NCBI GenBank assembly: GCA_026394195.1
Contig: JAPKYS010000013.1
Span: 124,001 to 188,000 of the forward strand
DNA: 64,000 nt
Reading direction: 5' to 3'
Origin: a bacterium
Lineage (GTDB): Bacteria > Electryoneota > B3-LCP
Shown here: positions 6,613-15,772 of the stretch, piece by piece
Position numbering within the stretch: the first letter of the stretch is position 1
How the letters are laid out: the number at the start of each line of letters is the position of its first letter
Notes under the pieces: generated by a model
Database searches by the model: none
Seen by the model: the letters and a program-made list of their open reading frames with translations, nothing else
Told to the model about the DNA's origin: nothing
Translations under genes and position numbers: made by a program

Positions 6613-9231
6613 ATGCAATCCCTCACCCCACTGATGGCGCAGTATCTGGCCGTGAAGAAGCAATATCCGGGCACGGTGGTCTTCTTCCGCATGGGGGATT
6701 TCTATGAAATGTTCTACGAGGATGCCAAAATAGCGCACGACGTGCTGGGATTGGCGTTAACCACCCGCGGTGAACATCTGGGCGAAAAAATCCCCCTGGC
6801 GGGTTTTCCCTATCACGCACTGGATCAATATCTCGACCGCATGGTTCGGTCGGGACGCCAGGTCGCCATCTGCGAACAGGTGGAAGATCCCAAGCTGGCC
6901 AAGGGAATCGTTAAGCGCGATGTGATCGAAGTGGTCAGCGCTGGTACAGCGCTGACGCAGGGCGCTCTGACCGATTCCGATAACCGTTTCCTGGTCGCCT
7001 TGGCGCAAGCCGACGGCGTCGCAGCGTTGGCTCGAGCCGATTTGACCACAGGCGAATTTGTCCTCTCCATTCTCCCTCCGGATCGTTGGAAGGACCGCTT
7101 GATTGCCATTCATCCCGCCGAGGTTGTTTACCCTGCCGGAATGGAGACGCCCGGTCCGTTTCCCCCCACCTTAAATCCCGTACTCACCCCGCTGGATGAC
7201 TGGATATTCTCTCTGCAGCCGGCGGAAGAAGTCCTCAAGAACCACTTCAAGGTGTTATCGCTGAAGGGATTCGGACTCGAGGGGGAAACTGCGGCAATCT
7301 GCGCGGCGGGAGCAGCTCTATTTTACCTGAAAGAGCACCAGAAACGCGACCTCATCCACATCCGCAACCTCTCTGTAGAACGGCATGAAGAGGGAATGAT
7401 CCTCGACGCCCCCACCCGCCGTAACCTTGAACTTCTGGAACCCATGTCGGTATCAGGCAAGCGCTCTGGAACTCTGTACGGTGTGCTGGATCGCGCCTCG
7501 ACGCCGATGGGGAGGAGGTTGCTGCGACGCTGGCTCGAACGCCCGCTGCTCGATCATGCAGAGATCAACCGCCGGCTTGATGCCGTCGAGTTCCTGCTGG
7601 AAGGGCGGCAAACCCGCACAGAAATTGCCGGAATACTGGGGAAATTGACTGATCTGGAACGGTCGGTGGCCCGAATATCGCTGGGTCGCGCCAACGGTCG
7701 AGACTTGCAAGCCTTGCGCTATTCCCTGGAAAAACTGCCGGAACTGCAGGCACTCCTGCCCGATCATCCTGAAGGTCTGCTGGGGGAAGTTAAAGCGACC
7801 CTGGTCTTATTGCCCGAGGTTGTCGAGGACATTCGCAAATCGCTGGTCGAGAGCCCGCCAATCAGCATCAGCGATGGCGGAATGATCAATAAGGGTATTA
7901 ACGAGGAGCTGGATGAACTTCGCCGTATCGCTCACGACGGCAAGGGCTGGATCCATGCTCAACAGGAAAAGGAACGACAACGCACCGGCATCAATTCACT
8001 TAAAATTGGATTTAACAGCGTCTTCGGCTTCTACATCGAGATCACCAATTCCAATCGTGATAAAGCCCCCCCTGAATATATCCGCAAGCAAACTCTGGTC
8101 AATTCCGAGCGATATATCACTCCGGAACTGAAGGAAATGGAAGCGCAGATCCTGGGAGCTGAAGAGAAGATTAAAAGGCTGGAATCTGAGCTTTTCGAGG
8201 GATTGCGGCGGCGTGTTTCCGAAAAAGGAGCAGAAATTCAGACCGATGCGCAGCTTCTGGCAGTTCTGGACGTTCTGGTGTCCTTTGCCGTGGTCGCCGC
8301 CGAAGAGAACTACTGCAGGCCAGAGGTGCATAACGGTGACGAGATTAACATTTTCGACGGCAGGCATCCGGTGGTTGAAAAACTGCTGCCGCCCGGCGAA
8401 AAGTTCGTTCCCAATGATCTGGAGATCAACCGCACCGATCACCGATTTCTGCTGGTTACTGGACCCAATATGGCGGGGAAATCGACCTATCTGCGCCAGA
8501 TCGGTCTGATTGTATTACTGGCGCAGGCAGGCTGCTATGTTCCCGCCAAATCCGCCAAAATCGGCATCGTCGATCGCATTTTCACTCGGGTCGGCGCGCA
8601 GGATAATCTGGTCGGTGGCGAATCCACATTCCTCATGGAGATGCACGAAGCAGCGAATATTCTGCATAATGCCACTTCGCGCAGCCTTATCTTACTTGAC
8701 GAAATCGGTAGAGGCACGTCGACTTTCGATGGGATGTCCTTAGCCTGGTCCATTGTGGAATACATGGAAACCAATCCCCGATTACAAGCCCGAACCCTTT
8801 TTGCCACGCATTATCATGAGTTGGTGGAACTCGAACAGTTTTTCGACGGCGTGAAGAATCTGAATGTGGCGGTGAAGCAATGGGGAGACGAGATCTCCTT
8901 TTTGCGCAAGATCGTGCCGGGTTTCGCCGGAGCCTCCTACGGCATCCAGGTAGCGCGGCTGGCTGGTCTGCCTCCCGAAGTAACCGAACGCGCCAAGGAG
9001 ATCCTCGCCGAACTGGAAGACCAGGAATTGTCTCCATCCCGCAGAACCGTCAGAGGCAAGAAAGCCAGGTTGTCAGGAATAAAGGCCGCCGAAACGCAAC
9101 TGAACCTGTTCATCCGACAAATTTCCCCTGTGGAAGAAGCGCTGTACAAAATCGATCCAAATCAGATGTCGCCTCTGGAAGCATTGAACTGGATTGTTGA
9201 ACAGAAAAACAAGCTGGGGGGAGCGCAGTGA
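6613..9231 (+). CDS. mutS: DNA mismatch repair protein MutS
   Basis: An 872-residue MutS of standard length. Domain I begins at the N-terminus with the mismatch-reading GDFYEMF motif (~residue 27-33, Phe and Glu of the F-x-E reader present). Connector, lever and clamp domains follow, and the ABC-type ATPase has Walker A GPNMAGKST near residue 617, the ST-box region and Walker B LILLDEIGRGTS near 694. The C-terminal helix-turn-helix dimerisation segment is present. It binds mismatches as a dimer and recruits MutL, not encoded here. Its stop overlaps the GTG of the next gene. Confidence 0.98.
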   Translation: MQSLTPLMAQYLAVKKQYPGTVVFFRMGDFYEMFYEDAKIAHDVLGLALTTRGEHLGEKIPLAGFPYHALDQYLDRMVRSGRQVAICEQVEDPKLAKGIVKRDVIEVVSAGTALTQGALTDSDNRFLVALAQADGVAALARADLTTGEFVLSILPPDRWKDRLIAIHPAEVVYPAGMETPGPFPPTLNPVLTPLDDWIFSLQPAEEVLKNHFKVLSLKGFGLEGETAAICAAGAALFYLKEHQKRDLIHIRNLSVERHEEGMILDAPTRRNLELLEPMSVSGKRSGTLYGVLDRASTPMGRRLLRRWLERPLLDHAEINRRLDAVEFLLEGRQTRTEIAGILGKLTDLERSVARISLGRANGRDLQALRYSLEKLPELQALLPDHPEGLLGEVKATLVLLPEVVEDIRKSLVESPPISISDGGMINKGINEELDELRRIAHDGKGWIHAQQEKERQRTGINSLKIGFNSVFGFYIEITNSNRDKAPPEYIRKQTLVNSERYITPELKEMEAQILGAEEKIKRLESELFEGLRRRVSEKGAEIQTDAQLLAVLDVLVSFAVVAAEENYCRPEVHNGDEINIFDGRHPVVEKLLPPGEKFVPNDLEINRTDHRFLLVTGPNMAGKSTYLRQIGLIVLLAQAGCYVPAKSAKIGIVDRIFTRVGAQDNLVGGESTFLMEMHEAANILHNATSRSLILLDEIGRGTSTFDGMSLAWSIVEYMETNPRLQARTLFATHYHELVELEQFFDGVKNLNVAVKQWGDEISFLRKIVPGFAGASYGIQVARLAGLPPEVTERAKEILAELEDQELSPSRRTVRGKKARLSGIKAAETQLNLFIRQISPVEEALYKIDPNQMSPLEALNWIVEQKNKLGGAQ

Positions 9232-9917
9232 ACCGAATCATCGCCGCCTTATTCGTGCTCACCTTCTTCGCTACGGAAACGATTTGTGCGCAAAAGGCGT
9301 TTGATAACAAGAACGGTCAGGAAATTCCTCTGGATGATTTCCCCCGATGCCAAACCGGATATCGGCTGCAAATCGGAGCTTTTTCTGATCAAGCCTCCGC
9401 CATCGCCTTCAGAGATTCCCTCCGCAGGGAGCTCAAAATAAAAGTCCATCTCAACTACGCAGATCGACTCTGGAGAGTGCGAATTGGTGATTTCTCGGAT
9501 TCTCAAGCTGCCAAAGACTTCGATGAAGCGACCCTGAAAAAATTGGGATACCAAGGCGCCTTGCTGGTTGAAGATAAAATTATGACGATTTCAACAGCCG
9601 GCCCTGCACCCCAAAAACGGCATGGTTATCGAATCCAGGTAAAGGCTCTTTCAGATCGGGAAAAAGCTCTGGAATATGGACGCCGCATGCAAATTGAGCA
9701 TCCGGAGGTCAGAGCCTACGTCATGGTTATCGATAGCGTCTACAAGATCCAAATAGGCGATTTCCGGCATAGGGGAGGGGCTGATGCGTGGAATAAAAAC
9801 CTAAAGAAAAATTCCAACATTGATGGATGGATCGTGGAAACACTGATTTATGAAGACCCGCCGCCGCTCGAATTCGATAATCCTGCGATGGATAGCTTCA
9901 AATACGATACTGAATAG
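9228..9917 (+). CDS. Secreted protein with two SPOR domains
   Basis: A 229-residue protein. Residues 1-21 form a signal peptide ending ETICAQ. Two SPOR repeats follow: ~43-112 (GYRLQIGAFSDQASA, then WRVRIGDF) and ~130-205 (GYRIQVKALSDREKA, then YKIQIGDF). SPOR domains bind denuded glycan strands of peptidoglycan, typically at division septa, so the protein probably acts in the periplasm. It starts with GTG, overlapping the mutS stop (GTGA), so translation is likely coupled. No transmembrane anchor is seen apart from the signal sequence, and no lipobox. Confidence 0.85.
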   Translation: MNRIIAALFVLTFFATETICAQKAFDNKNGQEIPLDDFPRCQTGYRLQIGAFSDQASAIAFRDSLRRELKIKVHLNYADRLWRVRIGDFSDSQAAKDFDEATLKKLGYQGALLVEDKIMTISTAGPAPQKRHGYRIQVKALSDREKALEYGRRMQIEHPEVRAYVMVIDSVYKIQIGDFRHRGGADAWNKNLKKNSNIDGWIVETLIYEDPPPLEFDNPAMDSFKYDTE

Positions 9918-9945
9918 AAACCAACCTTCGAAAGAGAATAAAATC

Positions 9946-11808
9946 ATGTTCTTCCGTTCCACGTTGATCGTCATTCTGCTGCTGGGGATCGGGTTGTGCG
10001 TGAGTATACCACCCGCCGCGGCACAGGCTGTGAATTTTGATCCTGAAAAGGGTGTTCCGGTCGATTTTTTCACCGCTGCGGACGGTGTACCTCAGGGTGG
10101 GTCTCTGGAGCTGGCGATCCGATTTAAAGTACTGAAAGATTTTCATATTACTTCGCTGGAAACGGGACTTTTCTACGTCGAATTCGACACGATCCCTGGT
10201 CTAACCTTCAGCATGGCGCAATTCCCGCAGGGACGAGACTACAAGGGCAACATAGTTTTTGGCGGCGACGTTATCGTCCGCAGTACCGTGACCGCCGCGT
10301 CGGACGTAACGCCAGGCGCATATACGCTAAAAGCAAATATTGGCTATCAAGTCTGCATCGAAACCGGCGCCGAACAGTGCTTTCTTCCGGTGGATAAATC
10401 GTTGACTCAGACGATCAACGTCCTCGCTTCCGGTCAGAAAGCCGAGCCCAAAAATCAGGATATTTTTCAGAAGCAGGTTCCGGCTGATAAAGCCGCAATA
10501 ACGCCTCCATCTGAACCTTCATCATCCTCCGGTGGCTTTGCCGGTTCTGTGGAAAATGCACTGAAACGCGGTTCATGGCTGGCGCTTTTCCTGGTCTTTA
10601 TCGGTGGCATCCTCAGCAGTTTTACCCCCTGCGTTTATCCGATTATACCTATAACGATCAGCTACATCGGCGGGCGAGCGGAAGGGAAGCGCATGCGGGG
10701 TTTCGTACTCTCTCTCTTTTTTGTTCTCGGATTGGCTCTGATGTACTCATCACTCGGAGTTATCGCCGCGCTTTCCGGCGGTGTCTTCGGTGGGTTGACG
10801 CAACACCCCGCCGTATACGTCGTGCTGATTGCAATATTCCTGGTCATGGGCGCGTCCATGATGGGCGCTTTTGATCTGCAACTGCCTGCCAGTTGGCAGG
10901 GAAAATTGCAGTCGGGAAAACGGAAGGGTGCGGGCGGCGCCATCGCCATGGGAATGGTCTCCGGTCTGATTGCCGCCCCCTGTGTCGGTCCCATCCTGGT
11001 GGCGCTGCTGACCTGGGTGGCGAAATCCGGATCGATCCTGGTCGGTTTCGGTATGCTCTTCACCTACTCGCTGGGAATGGGCGTGCTCTTCATCGTGATC
11101 GGTACTTTCGCCGGAGCCATGGCATCGCTGCCCAAAGCCGGCGGCTGGATGGACGGGGTCAAGCACTTCTTCGGTTGGCTGCTCTGGGGAACCGCCGTTT
11201 ACTTCGCTGGAGTCATGCTGCCCACGCGTTGGGATCTCCTGATCTGGGGTGCTTTCCTGAGCCTGCTGGGAATCTACGTCGGTGCTTTCCGTCCCAGTAC
11301 TGAAGAATACGAGTGGCGCTGGATGCTAAAAAAATGGGTTGGGATTTTGGCCGTGACGACGGGTGTCTTCCTGTTTATCTTCGGGTTGGCACAGATCTTC
11401 GGTTTGCAGACACCGGCAGCCAGAGGAGAGACCGCGGCGACAACAGAAGCAACTCCACAATGGGTTATCAACGACCCGGATGGCGCTTTTGCCAAAGCCG
11501 CTGCTGAAAACCGACCTTTAATGATGGATTTCTACGCCGATTGGTGCATTGCCTGCGTAGAATTGGATCATAAAACCTATAACCGGACGGAAGTCCTCAA
11601 TCGTGCTGAAAAATTCGTCTGTCTTAAAATGGACTTCACCCGTCAGAATAACTGGTCCAGACAGATGACTGAGAAGTACGGTGTCAAAGGGATGCCAACG
11701 GTGATTTTCTTCACGCCACAAGGTCAGGAACTGGAGCGTTTCGTGGGGTTCAAGGAGTTCAGCGAAGTGGCGAAGATCATGGATAATACGCTGGCAGCAT
11801 CCAAATAA
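9946..11808 (+). CDS. dsbD: Thiol:disulfide interchange protein DsbD
   Basis: A 620-residue protein when started at the ATG at 9946, which gives a clean signal peptide (1-26, ending PPAAAQ); a longer in-frame start at 9850 overlaps the previous gene and is unlikely. Domains: periplasmic N-domain with Cys137 and Cys145; eight-helix membrane core (~205-500) with its conserved pair Cys229 (FTPCVYP) and Cys346 (AAPCVGP); C-terminal thioredoxin domain with WCIAC near residue 535. It carries electrons from cytoplasmic thioredoxin across the membrane to periplasmic thiols. The next two genes, trxA and a TlpA-like lipoprotein, could be its donor and acceptor. Confidence 0.95.
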   Translation: MFFRSTLIVILLLGIGLCVSIPPAAAQAVNFDPEKGVPVDFFTAADGVPQGGSLELAIRFKVLKDFHITSLETGLFYVEFDTIPGLTFSMAQFPQGRDYKGNIVFGGDVIVRSTVTAASDVTPGAYTLKANIGYQVCIETGAEQCFLPVDKSLTQTINVLASGQKAEPKNQDIFQKQVPADKAAITPPSEPSSSSGGFAGSVENALKRGSWLALFLVFIGGILSSFTPCVYPIIPITISYIGGRAEGKRMRGFVLSLFFVLGLALMYSSLGVIAALSGGVFGGLTQHPAVYVVLIAIFLVMGASMMGAFDLQLPASWQGKLQSGKRKGAGGAIAMGMVSGLIAAPCVGPILVALLTWVAKSGSILVGFGMLFTYSLGMGVLFIVIGTFAGAMASLPKAGGWMDGVKHFFGWLLWGTAVYFAGVMLPTRWDLLIWGAFLSLLGIYVGAFRPSTEEYEWRWMLKKWVGILAVTTGVFLFIFGLAQIFGLQTPAARGETAATTEATPQWVINDPDGAFAKAAAENRPLMMDFYADWCIACVELDHKTYNRTEVLNRAEKFVCLKMDFTRQNNWSRQMTEKYGVKGMPTVIFFTPQGQELERFVGFKEFSEVAKIMDNTLAASK

Positions 11809-11902
11809 ACGATCCCGTCATGCATCCTTTCGAACCTCGTTTAATCTAATAGAGAGTCAACATAATCAACTGTAGCTTCGTCTTACCAATCAGGAGTAAC
11901 CG

Positions 11903-12229
11903 ATGTCGGTAACACAAATCAACGATAGCCAATTTGAAAAAGAAGTCATCCAGAGCGACCGCTTGAGCGTCATCGATTTCGGCGCAGAGTGGTGCGGACC
12001 ATGTAAGAAACTTCATCCCATTATGGATGAATTGGCGGCAGAGCTGGGTTCCTCTGTGAATATATTTTACATCGATGTGGGAGTCAGCCCGCAGGTAGCC
12101 CAGACCTATGCCGTTATCTCCGTCCCACAAGTTCTCTTTTTTAAGGGAGGACAGGTGGTGGATCGAGTGGTCGGGTTGCTGCCAAAGCCAAAATTGAAGG
12201 AAAAAATCGAACAACACCTGAAAGGTTGA
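11903..12229 (+). CDS. trxA: Thioredoxin
   Basis: A 108-residue cytoplasmic thioredoxin with the canonical WCGPC active site (Cys31, Cys34), the FGAEW strand and the cis-proline segment ISVPQVLFF near residue 77. It reduces protein disulfides and is the expected electron donor to the inner-face cysteines of DsbD, encoded just upstream. A good AGGAG ribosome binding site precedes the ATG. The 94-nt gap after dsbD holds no terminator I can identify. Confidence 0.95.
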   Translation: MSVTQINDSQFEKEVIQSDRLSVIDFGAEWCGPCKKLHPIMDELAAELGSSVNIFYIDVGVSPQVAQTYAVISVPQVLFFKGGQVVDRVVGLLPKPKLKEKIEQHLKG

Positions 12230-12236
12230 TGGCGAT

Positions 12237-12809
12237 ATGAAGAAATTGTACTTGATAGCAACTTTGGTTATAGTTGCCCTGCTTACCATATCCTGTTCGC
12301 AGAATAAAAAGAACGCCGATACCACCAAAGCATCAGATCCACCGGCATCGCAAGTCCAGCCTGCGAATCAAGCAGGAAGCGCCGCTCCAGCATTCACTCT
12401 GACCGATGATCAGAACCACGAAGTGAAGCTCTCAGATTTCAGTGGCAAGGTGATCATTTTGGATTTTTGGGCGACCTGGTGTCCTCCGTGCAGAGCGGAA
12501 ATTCCCGATTTCATCGCATTGCAGAAACAATACGGCGCCAAGGGTCTCCAGGTCATCGGCGTTTCAGTGGACCAAAAAGGCTGGGAAGTTGTCACTCCGT
12601 TCATGCAGAGTCAGGGGATTAACTACCCGATTCTGATGAGCAACGATGGAGTCTACACCGCCTATCAGAATCTGCTGCCGGAAGAACAACGGGGCGGAAT
12701 TCCTTTCACCTTCATCATCGACGGCAAGGGGATAATCAAGGATAAGGTGGTCGGGGCACGCCCACGTGAGTACTTTGAATCCTCCGTAAAGCCGTTGCTT
12801 GGCTTGTAG
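12237..12809 (+). CDS. TlpA/ResA-like thiol-disulfide oxidoreductase, probable lipoprotein
   Basis: A 190-residue protein with a hydrophobic signal (1-19) ending in LTISC, an imperfect lipobox with Cys20, then a ~30-residue Ser/Ala/Pro/Gln linker and an AhpC/TlpA-type thioredoxin fold. The active site WCPPC has Cys82 and Cys85, and FTFII after GGIP provides the cis-proline loop. Such proteins reduce periplasmic disulfides, often of apocytochrome c or other envelope clients, using electrons from DsbD or CcdA. The gene starts 7 nt after trxA, consistent with one redox operon. Client proteins cannot be told from sequence. Confidence 0.88.
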   Translation: MKKLYLIATLVIVALLTISCSQNKKNADTTKASDPPASQVQPANQAGSAAPAFTLTDDQNHEVKLSDFSGKVIILDFWATWCPPCRAEIPDFIALQKQYGAKGLQVIGVSVDQKGWEVVTPFMQSQGINYPILMSNDGVYTAYQNLLPEEQRGGIPFTFIIDGKGIIKDKVVGARPREYFESSVKPLLGL

Positions 12810-12817
12810 GAACCATC

Positions 12818-13309
12818 TTGCTCACCTACCTGGTGGATGGGTATAATCTCCTGCACGCCGCTCCCGAAGCGGCTTGGTCGAAAGCGCTGGATCTGGAAAC
12901 GCAACGCCAGCAGTTGATAAGTCATCTGCGCAACCTGATCGCAGCACGAAAGATCAAGGTCCAATTGATCTTCGATGGGCCGCTCCCGCAACGCAGCGTA
13001 GAAAAATATCCCGGCCTCACCATTCATTTTGCTGCCCCCAGCGCAGATGCTCACATGCGTAAGGTGATCGCAAAAAATCAATTGAGCCGCAATCTTGTGG
13101 TGGTCACCTCAGACCGAAAGGATATTGGCGAATATGCCAAAGTCTGCGGTCTGGAGTGGATCACATCGCAGGAGTGCTGGTCTCTGATCCTGAAGAAAAC
13201 ACGGATTGGCGGAACAGGGGACAAGACGAATCAGAGCAAAAAAGATAATCCTCCGAAAGGATGGACGCCGGATGACGACGTCTGGCTGAAGGATGCTTTC
13301 GGAGAATAA
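12818..13309 (+). CDS. YacP-like NYN-domain nuclease
   Basis: A 163-residue protein of the NYN (PIN-like) fold in the YacP/Rae1 group. It begins LTYLVDGYNLLHA with the first metal-binding Asp near residue 7, and has FDGP near 49, ADAHMRKVI near 71 and VVTSDRKD near 92, where the family's remaining acidic residues lie. Bacillus Rae1/YacP is a ribosome-associated mRNA endonuclease; whether this relative acts the same way is unknown. The start is TTG, 8 nt after the TlpA-like gene. The last 25 residues (PPKGWTPDDDVWLKDAFGE) are an extension rich in acidic residues and Trp. Confidence 0.78.
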   Translation: MLTYLVDGYNLLHAAPEAAWSKALDLETQRQQLISHLRNLIAARKIKVQLIFDGPLPQRSVEKYPGLTIHFAAPSADAHMRKVIAKNQLSRNLVVVTSDRKDIGEYAKVCGLEWITSQECWSLILKKTRIGGTGDKTNQSKKDNPPKGWTPDDDVWLKDAFGE

Positions 13310-13368
13310 ATTCCCCCAAAATAATCTACTTCTAAGCAGTGTTCAGCCCGTGAATAATCAGATAATGA

Positions 13369-13397
13369 TTGACATTCGGCTGATATTTTTTTAAATT
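13369..13397 (+). promoter_or_regulatory. Sigma-70 promoter of ecfT-truA
   Basis: Perfect TTGACA at 13369-13374, a 17-nt spacer, and TAAATT at 13392-13397. Transcription should begin near 13404, only ~14 nt before the ATG at 13418, so the message would be nearly leaderless. The hexamers and spacing are identical to those before smpB. Confidence 0.65.
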
Positions 13398-13417
13398 AGT
13401 AGGATTGATACTTGAAC

Positions 13418-14212
13418 ATGCTGCGAGATCTGACGCTGGGGCGATACTACCCGGGTGATTCGGTGCTGCACCGCCTTGATCCACGCTCCAAGCTGCTCGG
13501 CAGCCTGGTCCTGATGGTGGCGCTCTTTGCAGTAACCAAGATCAGCGTCATCATACTATTTCTGTTTGGGGTGATGATTCTCTATATCCCCGCGCGAATT
13601 CCGCTCAGGATGTTTTGGGGAAATGTTCGCGTATTTGCCTGGTTATACCTGATAACGCTGCTCATACATCTGTTCCTGCACCCGGGTCAGGCGTTATTCA
13701 CTTTACCGGTTTTAGGCTGGACCGTCAGTGTTGAAGGGCTCTATGCAGGTATACTGTTCAGCATCCGCATCGCTATCCTGGTTACTCTGTCCAGTCTATT
13801 GATGTCCGTAACCACTCCGCAGGAACTTACCGACGGATTAGAGAGATTGTTTTCGCCGCTGACGAGATTGAAAGTGCCGGTTAGCGAAGGCGCCTTGATG
13901 ATCTCGATCGCTTTGCGTTTTGTGCCGATCCTGTTGGAAGAGGCCGACAAAATTCGGCGAGCCCAGTTGGCGCGAGGCGCCGACCTGGATGGGGTGCTGC
14001 CAGTCAGAATTAAGAAGAGCCTGCCCATGATCCTGCCGCTGTTTTCCGGAGCCTTGAAGAAGGCGGACGATCTTGCCCTCGCTCTGGAAGCCAGGGGGTA
14101 TCGTGGCGGGCAGGGGAGAACGCAGTTGGTTGTTCTGCATTTTTCCGTGACGGATGCCTTGGTCTTAGTCTTTGCCTTGATAATTGCCGCCCTGCTCTTT
14201 ATATTGCGCTGA
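13418..14212 (+). CDS. ecfT: Energy-coupling-factor transporter membrane subunit
   Basis: A 264-residue integral membrane protein of the EcfT/CbiQ family. Five or so membrane helices occupy ~25-115 and 240-264, and the cytoplasmic coupling region carries the two Ala-Arg-Gly boxes: AQLARGADLDG near 188 and LALEARGYRGG near 223, which contact the EcfA ATPases. An in-frame TTG at 13412 is an alternative start, but the predicted transcript begins near 13404. No EcfA ATPase or substrate-binding S component is nearby, so it probably serves a shared group II ECF system. It overlaps truA by TGATG. Confidence 0.92.
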   Translation: MLRDLTLGRYYPGDSVLHRLDPRSKLLGSLVLMVALFAVTKISVIILFLFGVMILYIPARIPLRMFWGNVRVFAWLYLITLLIHLFLHPGQALFTLPVLGWTVSVEGLYAGILFSIRIAILVTLSSLLMSVTTPQELTDGLERLFSPLTRLKVPVSEGALMISIALRFVPILLEEADKIRRAQLARGADLDGVLPVRIKKSLPMILPLFSGALKKADDLALALEARGYRGGQGRTQLVVLHFSVTDALVLVFALIIAALLFILR

Positions 14213-15060
14213 TGATGGAAATAGAAGAAGAAACCGCAATTGAGCTTGAAGAGATTGCAGAGACCAGTATCAAGCGATACCGCGTTGATCTGGAATACGA
14301 CGGCAGTGAGTTTTTCGGTTGGCAATTTCAACCGGAATTGCGCACGGTCCAGGGAGATATTGAAGCGGTGCTGCAGCATCTTTACGGCCAGCCGGTGCGT
14401 GTTTACGGAGCCGGGCGTACAGATACCGGCGTTCATGCCCTGGGACAGGTAGCGCACTTCGATGCCGTCTCGAAATATCCCTTGCAGGTTTTGATCAAAG
14501 CGCTCAACTATTTTCTGCCCGAAGATATCCGAGCAAAAAAAGTCACCCTGACGCCGTCAAATTTTCATGCCCGTTTCAGCGCTCGCTGGCGCTGGTACCA
14601 GTACCGGATCTTTCTGAACCCACGAGCTGTTGAAAGAAAATACGGATGGAAGCTGCGCTACCCTTTTGCGCCGGAGTTATTGAAGCAAGCCGCTGAACTG
14701 TTAAATGGTGAGCACGATTTTACCTCTTTTTCCGGCATCGATCCGGAGACGGATAATTATCGATGTTACATCCATTTGACCTGCTGGGAACAACTTGATG
14801 ATGAATGGAAGTTTCACATTGTAGCGAACCGATTCTTGCGTCACATGGTACGAAGGTTGGTCGGATCGATGCTGGACTTGGCTCGCGGGCGTTATTCCAT
14901 CGATTATTTCGCAGATTTAATGAGTAATCCTGTTACCGGTCCCAATCTATTCACCGCTCCGGCGATGGGTCTTAGTTTAATGAAGGTGGGGTATGGCAAC
15001 TTTCCCTGCCTCGAGCCAAATGCAGAAAATTGCCAATGTTTTCCATTTATAAATCCTTAA
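14212..15060 (+). CDS. truA: tRNA pseudouridine(38-40) synthase
   Basis: A 282-residue TruA. After a 20-residue acidic N-terminal extension the fold starts at YRVDLEYDGSEFFGWQ. The catalytic Asp71 lies in GAGRTDTGVHA. The duplicated RNA-binding domain has HDFTSFSG near 165 and the MVRRLVGSMLDL segment near 218. It converts uridines 38-40 of the tRNA anticodon arm to pseudouridine as a homodimer. The start overlaps the ecfT stop, the common ecfT-truA arrangement seen in many bacteria. Confidence 0.96.
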   Translation: MMEIEEETAIELEEIAETSIKRYRVDLEYDGSEFFGWQFQPELRTVQGDIEAVLQHLYGQPVRVYGAGRTDTGVHALGQVAHFDAVSKYPLQVLIKALNYFLPEDIRAKKVTLTPSNFHARFSARWRWYQYRIFLNPRAVERKYGWKLRYPFAPELLKQAAELLNGEHDFTSFSGIDPETDNYRCYIHLTCWEQLDDEWKFHIVANRFLRHMVRRLVGSMLDLARGRYSIDYFADLMSNPVTGPNLFTAPAMGLSLMKVGYGNFPCLEPNAENCQCFPFINP

Positions 15061-15076
15061 ATTTCACTACTGCTGC

Positions 15077-15100
15077 CCGGCGTATGAAGCGACTCGCCGG
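15077..15100 (+). other. GC-rich hairpin before the transaldolase gene
   Basis: CCGGCG at 15077-15082 pairs with CGCCGG at 15095-15100 around a 12-nt loop, followed by only TTTC. It is a weak terminator or RNA-stability element between truA and the transaldolase. Confidence 0.35.
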
Positions 15101-15121
15101 TTTCAATAGAGGAGGAACATC

Positions 15122-15772
15122 TTGAAATTCTTTCTGGATACAGCCAATATAGACGAAATCAAACTGGCTGCCGCGACCGGTTTGTTGGATGGAGTCACCA
15201 CGAATCCCTCACTTGTAGCCAAGGAAAAGCGCAATTTTCGTGCTGCGCTAAAGGAGATCTGCGGCATTGTGAACGGTCCCATTTCCGCTGAGGTGGTTTC
15301 ACTTGATACCAAGGGGATGTTAAAAGAGGCGAAAGATCTCGCCAAGATTCACGAAAACATCACGATAAAACTGCCCATGACCTGGGATGGTTTGAAAGCC
15401 TGCCGCGAACTTTACCAGGAAGGCGTTAAAACCAACCTTACTCTGGTTTTCTCCCCAATGCAGGCGCTCCTCGCAGCCAAAGCGGGCGCGACCTTCGTCA
15501 GTCCTTTCGTGGGGAGATTGGATGACGTCAGCACCACCGGAATGGACTTGATCGAACAAATCGTGACCATCTACGAAAATTACGGGTATTCGACTGAAGT
15601 CCTGGTCGCCTCGGTGCGCAGCCCGATTCACGTGCTGGATGCTGCGCTGATCGGCGCACACGTTGTCACCATGCCGTGGGGAATCTTCCAGCAATTGGTA
15701 AAGCATCCGCTGACTGACATAGGCATCGACCGCTTCCTGAAAGATTGGGATAAAGTCAAGAATCTAAAGTGA
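15122..15772 (+). CDS. TalC-type transaldolase
   Basis: A 216-residue single-domain TIM barrel of the small transaldolase / fructose-6-phosphate aldolase family. Schiff-base Lys83 lies in ITIKLPMT. The family's discriminating aromatic position is Phe129 (SPFVGRLDD); transaldolases have Phe here and E. coli fructose-6-phosphate aldolase has Tyr, so transaldolase activity (sedoheptulose-7-phosphate plus glyceraldehyde-3-phosphate exchange) is more likely. The start is TTG with a strong GGAGGA ribosome binding site at 15111-15116. The stop overlaps the GTG of the HtrA gene. It belongs to the non-oxidative pentose phosphate pathway. Confidence 0.9.
   Translation: MKFFLDTANIDEIKLAAATGLLDGVTTNPSLVAKEKRNFRAALKEICGIVNGPISAEVVSLDTKGMLKEAKDLAKIHENITIKLPMTWDGLKACRELYQEGVKTNLTLVFSPMQALLAAKAGATFVSPFVGRLDDVSTTGMDLIEQIVTIYENYGYSTEVLVASVRSPIHVLDAALIGAHVVTMPWGIFQQLVKHPLTDIGIDRFLKDWDKVKNLK

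Noticed and set aside
9850..9945. Longer start for dsbD inside the SPOR gene
   Set aside because: It would put 32 Arg/Asn/Ser-rich residues before the signal peptide and overlap the previous gene.
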